Positions 36,301 to 46,419 of a DNA stretch of 64,000 nt are shown here, one piece after another. The translations under genes and the position numbers were made by a program. Where the stretch lies: NCBI GenBank assembly GCA_051530055.1, contig CM121342.1, positions 13,268,001 to 13,332,000 on the forward strand, given 5' to 3'. The notes under the pieces were generated by a model, which saw nothing but the letters and a program-made list of their open reading frames with translations, made no database searches and was not told where the DNA came from. The DNA comes from Neoechinorhynchus agilis. Its lineage: Eukaryota; Acanthocephala. How positions within the stretch are numbered: position 1 is the first letter of the stretch; each line of letters opens with the position of its first letter.

Positions 36301-37627
36301 GACATAGGACTTCGTAATTAAGTTTTCAGCGATTTGTTTAGGAGAAATTAAATTTTCGTAATCGGTACGTAACTCTCATAAGACACTCACTACTTGGATG
36401 ATTAGATTAAGTCCTTAAAATTGCTTGCATGCATCGAGGGAAGAGCGAACTTGCGATTGTAGAGTAATCGATGCTTGCCTTGCTATGATAAAAAGTTCAT
36501 TTTGGCAAAATACATTATGTTTACAATTAAAGGATGCTAGAGAACTAAAATAGTTCAATTCTAAACAAATATATGCTCCATCTTAAAATTCTTCGCTGAA
36601 TATCCTTAAAGGTTACTGCATTTTATATTTTCAGGAATCTTTGACTCATTTTGCATTAGCAATGCACTAAAAAACTTAAGAATTTTGACACTATTTTCGT
36701 ACCGGTAGTGATTATATTTGAAAATCTTTGATAAAATCATTCATATTCTATAGATATAAAAGCATTCGATTTCTATTAAATATAATTGCAATTATACCGA
36801 TTTAAAGTTGTACTCAATTCACAGTTTTAATATGTTGCTATCCATTGTAGAGTAAGCTAGGAAGTGTCAACTTTGCAATTTCTAGGTCCTATCGTTAAAA
36901 TTTCAAGTCGTTATACTTCGAATTTACAAGAACAATAGTAGAATTTTAGCATGACGACTCCCTTAAGGCTGCTGCATTATTGCGGCTATCATTTTTGTTT
37001 TAGTTGACAAACTCTCATAGGTTAATTATAAATTTATCGGAATGTTCGATTATTTTTTAAATGACCGATGAATTTTCGATCAAATAGCTCAAAGCGCTGC
37101 ATGTTAGAAAAGTTCTAAGTAAGATTTAAGAATTTTACTAGTTGCATTTGTTTCTTTTGTTATCCTTCCAAATTTTTTGGATGGAGCTCTTGTGGCATAC
37201 CTCGAGGGTAGGACGTGCTTTCTTAAAAGAAAAGAAATGTTCCATTTGTGTGAGAGGTGAAGGAAGAGGATTGCCTTGGGGGAAAGGGAATTAGCATAAT
37301 TAAGAGTAAAGTGAATTCTTCGATATTCAAATGCTTTTCAAGAACTGCGTTCTAAAGACCTCTTGTAGTCTTGCGCATCCAACAAAAAGAAAACAACTAC
37401 ACATCCTATCAACTTCTCGGTTTCATTGCAGGAATTCATTAAATCTTTCACCTCACTGACGGTGCCTTTTCGACTATCGCACATAGACTCGTATTATTGT
37501 CAATTATTTGTCTGTCACGCTTGCCTACTTCTCCGCACTTCGAAAATGCGCTTTTACTTGAGGCTATAGATAATAACATTACAGGAGTACAATTCGATGG
37601 AATCACCGGATGGGACACTCGTTCTTT
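33312..37627. other. 4.3-kb gene-free stretch between two divergent NCS-like genes
   Basis: AT-rich DNA with no frame, repeat or RNA gene I can support. It would contain the promoters of both flanking EF-hand genes. Short frames at 34381-34647 and 36004-36207 show no domain. Confidence 0.45.
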
Positions 37628-38402
37628 ATGCCTCGCAAAAATCGCATTTCTTTATCTGAACAAGATATGCAGCTCCTAATCGAGAATACAAACTTAACCC
37701 GAAAACAGATAAACGAGTTGTACGATTCATTTTTGGTAAGAAAATCTCTTTTCAATACTTAACGTGTAATAATCTAACTACAGGAAGACTGTCCAACGGG
37801 TCTTATTAACCGAAAAAAATTTACCTTCCTCTTCAAAAGGCACTATCCTACTGGCCATGTTGATAATTTCTGTAGATTTCTGTTCCAGGCGTTCGATTAT
37901 GACAAAAAGGGGACTATTGGTTAGTGTTTTTCCAAGCTGAACGATTTGATTGCTTTATAAAAACACAGATTTTGTCGAGTTCATGGTGGTGATGTGTCTC
38001 ATGCTCTATGGTGAACCTAAAGAAAAACTTAAGCTGTTTTTCGATGTATATGACATTGACAAGAATGGCAGCATCGCCGAAGCCGAACTCGAGGAAATCG
38101 TTAAGGTTAGTCGATAACGTTGAAGTAAACATAGATGGCAAAATTCATCCTTAATTTAGGCTCTTTACGACTTCTTCGGTGAGGAAAATCGGAGAGGCGA
38201 AAACGCTCCGATGAAACGAGTGGAGAAAATTATGCTCCTATTGGATACGGACAATGATCACTACATCTCAAAAGAGGAATTCATTGAAGGATGTCTCAAA
38301 GACAAAACTCTCATGAAAATGCTGGCACCAACAATAAAACCTGCGTTTAGCCCTGTGCCTAGAAACAGTCCGCCCAATCATGGAACATTTAGAAGAATAT
38401 AG
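37628..38402 (+). CDS. neuronal calcium sensor-like EF-hand protein B
   Basis: Four exons join cleanly in frame: 37628-37735, 37784-37919, 37969-38105 and 38160-38402, giving 207 residues. It starts MPRKNRISLSEQD, without the Gly2 needed for myristoylation unless another 5' exon exists. EF1 is inactive and carries the NCS Cys-Pro (EDCPTGLINRKK). EF2 is DYDKKGTIDFVE, EF3 DIDKNGSIAEAE, and EF4 DTDNDHYISKEE has His in place of the position-6 Gly. The C-terminal tail (KPAFSPVPRNSPPNHGTF) is unusually proline-rich. The three introns are about 50 bp. ATTACAG lies about 45 nt upstream of the ATG. A paralogue of protein A in opposite orientation. Confidence 0.9.
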
Positions 38403-39368
38403 CAATGCCAAAACGTTTCATAGAACCGCGAATTGCAGGTGACAAATATCCGGTATAAATAAATGATCGATTTATCATTTAAAAATAATTTGACTGCATA
38501 ATAGCAAGTGGTTTATGAGCAAATGTAAACGAAAAACGAAGTAATCGTCAATGTCAACCCTTACGTTCTTAACATTGAGATTGCAAATTAGTTCGTCTGT
38601 TTTTCATTAAGAACTTGACTTTCTATCGTTAATGAAGTGACAAAAACGTCTCACTTTTTAAGATATGTACGATAGGATCGTCTGTAATTTTAAAACCGAA
38701 TTGAACTTCATCAAAATCGTTAACATCATATTTGAGTCTTATATTACTGCCTTCCAAACAAATATTTTACATCAAATAGCTTTTCAAAGCTAGAACCGCC
38801 TTATTGGAGATACGTTCTACTACCGATTCTTCGGATAGTTGTATTATATGTTTAGTAGACGATAACAAAAAGGATCTAGACGGACTTCCCGGCTTAAAGA
38901 TTTCGTGATCTTATTTAGCTAAATGCTTTCATAATACATTTGACATGTAGATAACTGTCCACGTGGTTGGGTAATATTCGTCTCTCGCTTTGATAAAACC
39001 AAAATCATGGTTCGCGGTCTCTTACGCATTGACAGGGTCATCATGGAGGCCATAATAATTCGACAACCAAAAACGGTGGAAGGCAACAAAGCGCACCACG
39101 TTTTACAGATGAGAGTCGTGTAAATGTTTTTCCTAGCCTTTCAGATCTTGATAAAAGCTCTGGATTGAGCCAAAATATCGATTTAATAAATAAATTTACA
39201 TAATTTTGTCACCACTGCACAACAATCATGAGCAGTTTCATTTTTCAATATTTTAATTTGCCTGACAGTTTGCCTTAAAGTGAGTCGTAGTCTCCAAATC
39301 AAACTCATGTTTTAAGTTAATTAGTTGGTGGAATGGCGACTGATTTCTCAATTGCATGTCATCTTTTT
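38403..39368. other. intergenic, nothing recognised
   Basis: AATAAATGATCGATTTATC at 38457 probably holds the poly(A) signal of NCS-like protein B. No further feature seen. Confidence 0.45.
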
Positions 39369-39500
39369 GATTGTCCTTATTTTAGTAATTGAAGCGGTAG
39401 AAAACAAGTGTTTATTTTTGACACCGATATTTCGTGGAGTAGAACTCCGAAGTGTCAGTCTCAAAAATAAACATTTGTTTTCTACCGATAAGGACAATCG
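39369..39500. repeat. short palindromic element
   Basis: TAGAAAACAAGTGTTTATTTTTGA on the left faces CAAAAATAAACATTTGTTTTCTA on the right in inverted order, and GATTGTCCTTAT at the left edge faces ATAAGGACAATC at the right edge. About 130 bp in all, with GGAGTAGAACTCC hairpin in the centre. Confidence 0.7.
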
Positions 39501-39713
39501 AAACGGTAACATGCGATTGAGAATTCAGTCGGCAATCCACCAACTGATCAACATTAAGTTCATTGTTAAATCTTGTTTTGTCACAAAGAAATCTTTTGTA
39601 TATCCGGATCCGTATTTTTTGTACTGAAACACTTGAAAAATCATTTGAACAACACAATCAACCATAAGCGTGTGTGAGAGCAGAATAACCATTTAACAAC
39701 TTGTATTTTAGAA

Positions 39714-39750
39714 CTGATGATGAACCCGGCGAGGTTCGAATTTTTAATAA
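39714..39750 (+). repeat. hammerhead-like terminal motif, solo copy
   Basis: CTGATGA, then a GAACC/GGTTC hairpin with loop CGGCGA, then CGAATTTTTAATAAAA. CTGATGA is the exact catalytic strand, but the second strand reads GAAT rather than GAAA. It resembles the tandem array's palindrome arms and 3951-3994. Confidence 0.5.
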
Positions 39751-39769
39751 AAAATCATTCACACCGCCG

Positions 39770-40490
39770 CTCTGGATCACTCACCTGCCGTCATTGTGTA
39801 ATGGTCGAAAGGACGGATGCAGCGTTCCCCCGTTGCGCAACCAGACTTATGTTTCGTAGGAGGAATGCTCCTGCCCTCGGATCGTCAGTGATTCGTCTGA
39901 GTCTCTTGGACAATTTCTGGACCAGGTCCTGCGCCGCGGTACCAAACTACCCGTATGTCTCGACGCCAAAGGGAACGAAATAATGATTTCGACTCAGGTC
40001 CTTGTATTTGGTCTTTTTGCGTTCCTCAGCGGCGGTTGCTGCTCCCCCTCCAGTTTAATAGTGGCGAATTTAATGTTGCTAGAAAGCATTTTCCTTCTAG
40101 AAACGGGAATACTGTGACACAGTCGGGTCTATGGCGGCCATCGAGTCGGTAAAGATTGCTCGGCTCTAAGATGTTGGGCGCGTTCAGAGTATTCGGGGCA
40201 CGACTAAGAATTACGTTTATTTCGACGTTTTGTGAGTAACTTCGGCCTGATTGTCGATAGACGAGACCATGGCACGCCGATGGTCCCAGGGTAACTTCGC
40301 AAAGGCAGCGATGGGATGTGCACATCGGAACCCCAAGTTTCAGTTACACTGCAATCCTTACTGTCTCGTCGGAGAGAAGGGTACCCACAGAAGCGATTCC
40401 GATAGCGTTGAGCCAAGCACCCGATTCTCTTGTAGAGACTGCCGCCAATCGAGTTCGGTTCACCAGGTCACGAGAATCTGAAATTAAAGA
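39770..40490 (-). mobile_element. retroelement C-terminal tail (zinc-binding plus restriction-like endonuclease type), fragment 1
   Basis: Minus-strand text matches a tail common in animal retrotransposon proteins: ESGAWLNAIGIASVGTLL, NILEPSNLYRLDGRHRPDCVTVFP, VPFGVETYG, KLSKRLRRITDDPRAGAFL and ISLVAQRGNAASVLSTI. I think it belongs to a non-LTR element with a PD-(D/E)XK-like nuclease, an inference from the RPDG...WD pattern. It is decayed and lacks the reverse transcriptase. It shares sequence with the fragments at 43.5, 49.2 and 62.9 kb. Confidence 0.65.
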
Positions 40491-41184
40491 GTTATGAATC
40501 CTCGCTACCAGCAGTAAGTCCTAAACAGATTGTTTGCAACCATTGACGGAGACCTGCTCGCTGCCTGAATATCCACACCAAAGAATGAGAGCCTCCACGA
40601 AATCTTTATCCAAAGTGTAGTTCTGGCCAAGAAAAGACTACGATCCCAAATAAGCTGACAGAGAAATATCGGCTGCATTTCGGATTACTAAACCGCCGGA
40701 CGACGCAGGTAGGGACGCTTGACGCCAGGCCTCGTCCCACAGCTGAAGATTTTAAATGTTCTCGATTCAGACTTTCACCGTCTCGTCTAATTTTGCCAAC
40801 TTATTAGTGCGTCTAAAAAAGGTGCTATGCACAGCTAATTGAGAAATTTTGGAATGAAGAGGGTGTTCTTGATCAGGAACAGATCTTCGTGTGAAGATAA
40901 TTCATCAATTCGTTCGCACAGCACCGAAAGTTGCGATTGAAGATCGGCAATCTCTGCTTCAACGTGAGTAAAGACCTAAATAAGTCTTATCTTTAATTCT
41001 TTAGAAAATCAAAAGTGTGATTGTGCGGTGTTTATGACCATGCTCTAGTCAATAAGGTCACGGATATATGAGCGACTAAATTGTTTCCTAGATGGATGTG
41101 TGTGTGACGATCTTCAACACTAAATGTTGGTGTTATATACTAACCTTTAACCGATCCATTTAGGACGCATTGTAGAAATCGAAA
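40491..41184. other. spacer, possibly more of the decayed retroelement
   Basis: The minus strand from 40491 to about 40750 has the slightly higher GC of the element beside it but no motif I can name. From 40800 to 41184 nothing recognised. Confidence 0.35.
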
Positions 41185-41649
41185 ATGGAAACTAAATGGA
41201 TAGTAGCAATTGTCTCTTCGTCAGTTGTTTCAATCGTTTGCTGTTTTCTATTTGGATACATTATTTATATAAGGCATCCAAGGTGGCGACGTGTCAAGAT
41301 TAAAGCAGATAAGAAACCGATCGAACAGGTTGATATGAACCAAATAAAGATCAAAATTGATCAAGCAGAAAATTCTGATGACAATACCTTTCGGGCACTA
41401 CTTAGACCGAATTTTATTTCGGAACCTACTTTCTATAGTCACATCGAGAATGAAGGAGTTGAAAATTCAGGAAATGCAAGCGGCGACAAGGAAGACGAAG
41501 TAGCTAAGGATATGAAGGAGCAAGAACTCAGTGTCGAAGATGCACAACCCCATCCACGAAGAAGTTTTAGTCTATCTGCAGCATCGCAGTATCGACTTAA
41601 AATCGAGTGTCCTCACCTATGGACGTGGTCTTGTGAAGACTTCGATTGA
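41185..41649 (+). CDS. single-pass membrane protein, unrecognised
   Basis: 154-codon frame with ATG, a hydrophobic helix at residues 5-29 (WIVAIVSSSVVSIVCCFLFGYIIYI), a basic stop-transfer (RHPRWRRVKIKADKK) and an acidic, disordered-looking C-terminal part. Topology would be type III/N-out with a cytoplasmic tail. The layout recalls the N-terminal part of synaptotagmins, but no C2 domain follows. An overlapping frame at 41531-41764 is also open and acidic (SSSGTETDEVVESDEMKSE), so a spliced C-terminus through about 41764 is possible. I do not recognise a family. Confidence 0.5.
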   Translation: METKWIVAIVSSSVVSIVCCFLFGYIIYIRHPRWRRVKIKADKKPIEQVDMNQIKIKIDQAENSDDNTFRALLRPNFISEPTFYSHIENEGVENSGNASGDKEDEVAKDMKEQELSVEDAQPHPRRSFSLSAASQYRLKIECPHLWTWSCEDFD

Positions 41650-41764
41650 TAACAAAGTCACGAATAGTGACAGCTCCTCTGGGACTGAGACCGATGAAGT
41701 GGTTGAATCGGACGAAATGAAGTCAGAAAATATTGAAGATGATAAGCGAGAAAGCGAATTATGA

Positions 41765-42347
41765 TCAGGTAAATTCAAAAACTGTGATGCTCTATTGCTT
41801 AAGAATGATCGGATCAATTTTTGAGTTTGTGTAAGGAAAAAGGTCGGGGGAAAATAAGCTTAAAATTCTGTTTAAAAAAGCGAAAGACGGAAATTATAAA
41901 TGTTCCACCTCAAAGTCCATCTTAATAGATAAGGCTCTAAACTTTGTATATGACTAACTGTGTCGATGAAGATGATGACTTCTATGGTATGATGCACCAT
42001 AATTAAATTTGAGGGACTATACCTAAGAATCGCATTTATATCACTCACTGAAGTACATTTGGGTCTGCCGTATTGCTACATAGCACCACTTTGTCCACTA
42101 GCAAATAATAAATACCATGAGTAAATGGGACCTGATTTCCTGGAGATTTAAACGTTTTTTGTTCTAAAATCGCAGTAAAATAAGCTCGAATGCTCCCCGA
42201 TTACTATTAAATTTTAATTTTTTTTCGGCATGCTTCATCTTATAGTAGAAACCCGTAACTATGGCAGTTCTCAATGTTGAAAGTATTTGTTGCTAGAGAA
42301 ACAATACAACGGTGGAAGCTGTGTATTATAGGTATTGCTGGTACGGA
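41765..42347. other. intergenic, nothing recognised
   Basis: Spacer before the protease pair. GTGTATTATAG at about 42330 is a possible 5' acceptor for the first protease mRNA. Confidence 0.45.
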
Positions 42348-43352
42348 ATGTTGCGCATTTGTTTAGTGATTATGCTTCTACAACTATTCCGAGTCGATTC
42401 ATTGCCGCAAGCTAGATCCTTTGAGGTCGCCAAACGCGGACTTAAGGACTGGCTATTGAAGAGATGGGATCAGATGAAGATTTTATTACAACAGACAAAC
42501 GTCAAACATGACTTGGATTGCGGCGTTAGTGATGCTCAACAGATTTTATCAATGTACACAATGCCCCGTGTGTACGGCGGAAAACGAGCTGAACTTCACG
42601 CTTGGCCGTGGGCTGTCAGTGTGGTCAATTTTAACTTGCTCGCAGGTCGATTTCAGTCGTGCGGAGGAAGCTTGGTGAACGTCAACACAGTGATAACGGC
42701 AGCCCACTGCGTAAGCATAGGATCAAATCCACTTCCGACAAAAATGCTAAAGGTTATTATTGGAGCTCACACGTTATTGGGCCAAATGAACCTTTTCAAT
42801 TATCATTCAGTGAAAAGTATACATGTACATCACAACTACACTAAGTGTTGTTCGAATGACCTTGCGGTTATTAAGCTTAAAAGCAAGGTGAAAAGGTCTC
42901 CACGCGTGAATTCGATTTGCTTACCTAAACACTTAAAGGTGCCTTTGGAAAGTAAAAACCATTAAATAGGCATCTTCTAGGTGGATAAAAAGGATCTGAA
43001 TCTGCATAATCGGTCAGCCATTATTGCTGGATGGGGATTAAACACGATGAACGAAACCCCATATAGCTTCAACAGCGTTGTACTTCGTCAAGGCAATGTT
43101 ACAATTTTGACTGACGATGAATGCACGAGGCTGTACAGACGTTATCGCCCATTCGATGAGTTGTGCGCTATGAACCCAGAGACATTTACGGATGCCCGTT
43201 CAGGCGACAGTGGAGGACCACTCATGGTTTTGGAGGATAATCGATGGGTGCTCGTAGGTGTGACGAGTCACGGAATCAGTGGAAACTACCAGGTGCCAGG
43301 CTTTTACTCTGATGTACGCAACAAAATGGATTTTATCACAGAATACTTGTAA
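42348..43352 (+). CDS. secreted S1-family serine protease 1
   Basis: Two exons, 42348-42938 and 42981-43352, around a 42-bp phase-0 intron, giving 320 residues. Signal peptide MLRICLVIMLLQLFRVDS, then a ~70-residue pro-region with DCGVSD, whose Cys probably pairs with the Cys in SICLP. Activation would fall at PR/VYGGKRAELHAWPW. Catalytic triad: His in TAAHC, Asp in SNDLAVIKL, Ser in GDSGGPLM. The specificity residue six before Ser is Asp (DARSGDSGG), so cleavage after Lys/Arg is expected. The usual Cys191-Cys220 and Cys136-Cys201 pairs are both absent (Arg at 191, no Cys in TSHGISGNYQVPGF, and GWG and PLMV lack them). A homologue follows in tandem. Confidence 0.93.
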
Positions 43353-43479
43353 GGCGTGATAATTTTAGTAAATCGTCAGATTTACCTGACTTCCTTTTTC
43401 CTCGTATTTATCCATAGAAACACAAAGCCCAGCAATGGGAACTCATTATTGTTAAAATAAACTATTTGCATGATGAACA

Positions 43480-43810
43480 AACAGAGTTTACAAACATTCG
43501 CGCCTCCGGTCTGGATCACTCAGCTGCCGTCTGGGTTTAATGGTCGAAAAGACGGATGCAGCGTTCGTCCGTGTTGCTGAGTCAGACTTATATTTTACAT
43601 TAGGAATGCTACTGCCCTCTGATCATGAGTGATTCGTCTCAATCTCTTATACAATTGATCGGTCATGTCCTGCGCGTCCCGGTACCAAACGACCCGAGTG
43701 TCTTGACCCCAAAGGGAACGAAATAATAATTTCGACCTAGAGACCGGAAGCTTTAGTTGCAACCTATACTTTAAGTACTTAAACGCAAATTTGTAACGTC
43801 CAAGAAAAAT
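43480..43810 (-). mobile_element. retroelement tail fragment 2, between the two proteases
   Basis: Minus-strand text resembles the same C-terminal tail as 39770-40490 (VPFGVKTLG and a worn QLYKRLRRITHDQRA). Short, decayed, and lying exactly between the duplicated protease genes. Confidence 0.6.
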
Positions 43811-43901
43811 CAATCATTCGTTGCGTAGGTGTGTGTAACACCCACTTGCTGTCATGACAACCTTTAGATTCCATTCGTCTACGAGAACATCTTTGAGGAA
43901 G

Positions 43902-44909
43902 ATGATGCTCATTTGCCTTCTATTTATGCATGTTCGTTCACCAATCTTCGATTCGCCTTCCCCCGAGCATTCATCACTGCAGCGCGGAAAACTCGGATTG
44001 AAGGGTTGGGTCTTGAACGAATGGAAACGGATAACGAATGTACTTAATAAACCCATATACACCTATACTTTTGATTGTGGAATAAGCGACGTCCACAAAA
44101 AATTATCCTCTAAGCTGAATGAACCTCGTATATATGGTGGAAATAGAGCCAAACGTCATGCGTGGCCATGGGCAGTCACTTTGATAAATTTTAGACCAAA
44201 TTACGAGGACTTGAATACATGCGGTGGAAGCTTGGTTAACGCCGATACAGTGATCACCGCAGCTCACTGTGTTTCCGATGGATCAATACTTGTGCCTCAG
44301 GCAAATCTGAAAGTGATAGTTGGAGCTCATACATTGGCTGGTCAGATTAATCCTTTAAGTGGCTACTCGGTCAAAGAAGTTATTCCACATCCAATGTATA
44401 AAGGATGTTGCTACTGTGACATTGCCATTGTTAAACTTAGTGAAAATGTTAAAAGGTCTAAAAGAGTCAATACAATTTGTCTTCCTAGACGTTCGAAGGT
44501 GATTAAAGCTTAGCACTTGGGCGAAAACATCTTCTGGGCGATTAAAAAAGATTTGAGATTGCATAACCGTCAGGGCGTGATATTAGGATGGGGTTTAACC
44601 GCTTTGTTTCCTAAAAAGTACGATTTTGTCAGTTTCGTCCTTAGACAGGGGAATGTGACGATATTGAGCGATGGCGAGTGTGCTGAGAAGTACGATGAGT
44701 ACGTCCCCCATGATGAGTTATGTGCCATGAACTACAAGACGTTCACTGATGCAAGACTTGGGGACAGTGGAGGACCACTCATGGTTATGGAGAAAAATCG
44801 ATGGGTACTCGTAGGTGTGACGAGTCATGGATTGCAAGGAGAATATAATATGCCAGGGTTTTACTCAAATGTAAAGAACAAGATGGACTTCCTTGCAGAA
44901 TATTTGTAA
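43902..44909 (+). CDS. secreted S1-family serine protease 2 (tandem paralogue)
   Basis: Close paralogue of the preceding protease. Signal peptide MMLICLLFMHVRS at 43902 (ATG at 43854 also in frame), pro-region with DCGISD, activation at PR/IYGGNRAKRHAWPW. Triad: His in TAAHC, Asp in CDIAIVKL, Ser in GDSGGPLM; Asp six before Ser (DARLGDSGG) again predicts trypsin-like cleavage, and the same two disulphides are missing. The intron at the homologous place (donor at 44499) ends TTCTGG where protease 1 has TTCTAG, so the standard acceptor is lost. Without splicing a TAG interrupts the frame. An alternative GT-AG pair (44491 donor, 44550 acceptor, 60 bp) keeps the frame and shortens a surface loop by about five residues. 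Either a changed splice or an inactive gene. Confidence 0.82.
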
Positions 44910-45236
44910 GGGAGATATAATTTTTTTAGTAAGTTAGGAATCTATCGTGAAACGTCCTTAAAGGACAATACACGCATATTGGAGTTTCTAACTTGAGTCC
45001 GAATCGCTAAACCAGGATACTAATAGTGGCATTAGTAATCGAAGTCAAACTCGGCAACCATGCATGTAAGAACGCCACCGAATATCCACCTTCTAATTTG
45101 CTACACTAATCCACACTCAAAGCGAGCCCCGAGTATCAAAAATCAACAGCAATAGATCTTACATGCGTACTTAGAAATACCATCCTGCCGTCACATCAAT
45201 AACGATTTTTACATAGATTTTTTAACCTAAGTATTT

Positions 45237-46356
45237 TCATAGTATCTGTGAATGTATACTATGTTTGTCCAGAACTTTTTGTGGCATACAGAAAACAGGA
45301 TTTACGGTTTCAATGGATTGCTCCATGACACCACCAGAATGTTCGTGTCCAATAATCGAAAGACCAGCTATACCGAAGAGGGTATGAAACGGATCAGGTT
45401 CATCTCCAGGACGGTCACTAAAGCCTCCCTTTTCAGTATCTTGACAAGCGAAGATAAATCTTGACAGTTTTCGCATGTCGATCCAATGTTCCCTGCCAAG
45501 AATCTTTAGAGAAGCCAATACCCACCATGAATAGCAAACATCAGGCATCTTCTGAGGTCGACCGTTCAGTCCGCCAGAACCCGATAGTTGTCGTTCACAC
45601 AACCACCAGGCAAGTTTCTCGGTAGCATCCTCGTTCATTCGTCCTAATTCATTCATTACCGATAGGAATCCAACGCAACAGTATATCTGACCAGCATGTG
45701 ATTCAGCACCGGGGCGGCAACCGAAGCCTCCATCAAAGTTTTGGCATGACATTACAAAATCTATTGATTTTGCGCGATTTGGCAACCGATGTATAACATG
45801 GAGCTTCTTCTAATAGCCCTCCGCAGAAACCCCTGGAATTTAATTGATTCAATAACGCAAGACTTGCAGCCGCACAAAACGAGAACCGTGTATCGATTTC
45901 ACCCCACCGATCACCTGCAAAACTTCCATCGGCCTGCTGAAGAGAGCACACGAATCGTACTACCGGCTCTTGATATTTTATTTTCCATTTGTTGTCGGTC
46001 TCAAGCATCATTAGCGTTTGAATCGCGCTTAAAGTGAACAATAAATGAACGTCATAGTCGCCACTCGGACAAGGTTTGAATGCCCCTTTGTCTTCGTCGT
46101 AACAAGAATGTACAAACTGGATGGTATCACGGCACCTTTTGTGATCCAAGTGACCAACAAGACTTAGTGCAACTGTACTCCAATATAGACCGCTGACGAG
46201 AAGATAATCACTCATGGCGGAAGCATGAATACTGTGTCTAATGCCATAACCAGTGAGGAAGCTTACGTGGAGATCCACCAAAAAACGTTTGTACTCCACG
46301 TCCTTGTTGCTCAATTCATTTGGCAGCTCTATATCACCACCGCTGGTCGGTTTCAT
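45237..46356 (-). CDS. RABGGTB: Rab geranylgeranyltransferase beta subunit
   Basis: Catalytic beta subunit that adds geranylgeranyl groups to Rab GTPases together with the alpha subunit and REP. Beta-subunit repeats follow in family order: [24 protein letters not shown]-type helices, [97 protein letters not shown] and [23 protein letters not shown]. The zinc ligands are the Asp and Cys of PDVCYSW and the His of PFHTL. I take ATG at 46356 ([12 protein letters not shown]), although the frame is open to 46419. An intron near 45780-45850 separates ALLNQL from [11 protein letters not shown]; no GT-AG pair there keeps both the frame and all the expected residues, so that border is uncertain. Choice over farnesyl or type I beta subunit rests on close block matches. 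Confidence 0.9.
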
Positions 46357-46419
46357 AGTAGCGAAATATCTCAAAAGCGATGTGGTGTAGTCGAAACTTA
46401 TCAGAGATTTCGCGCACAC

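Noticed and set aside
41531-41764. Independent second protein after the 41.2-kb membrane protein
   Set aside because: Overlaps the first frame and is more likely an alternative or spliced tail of it.
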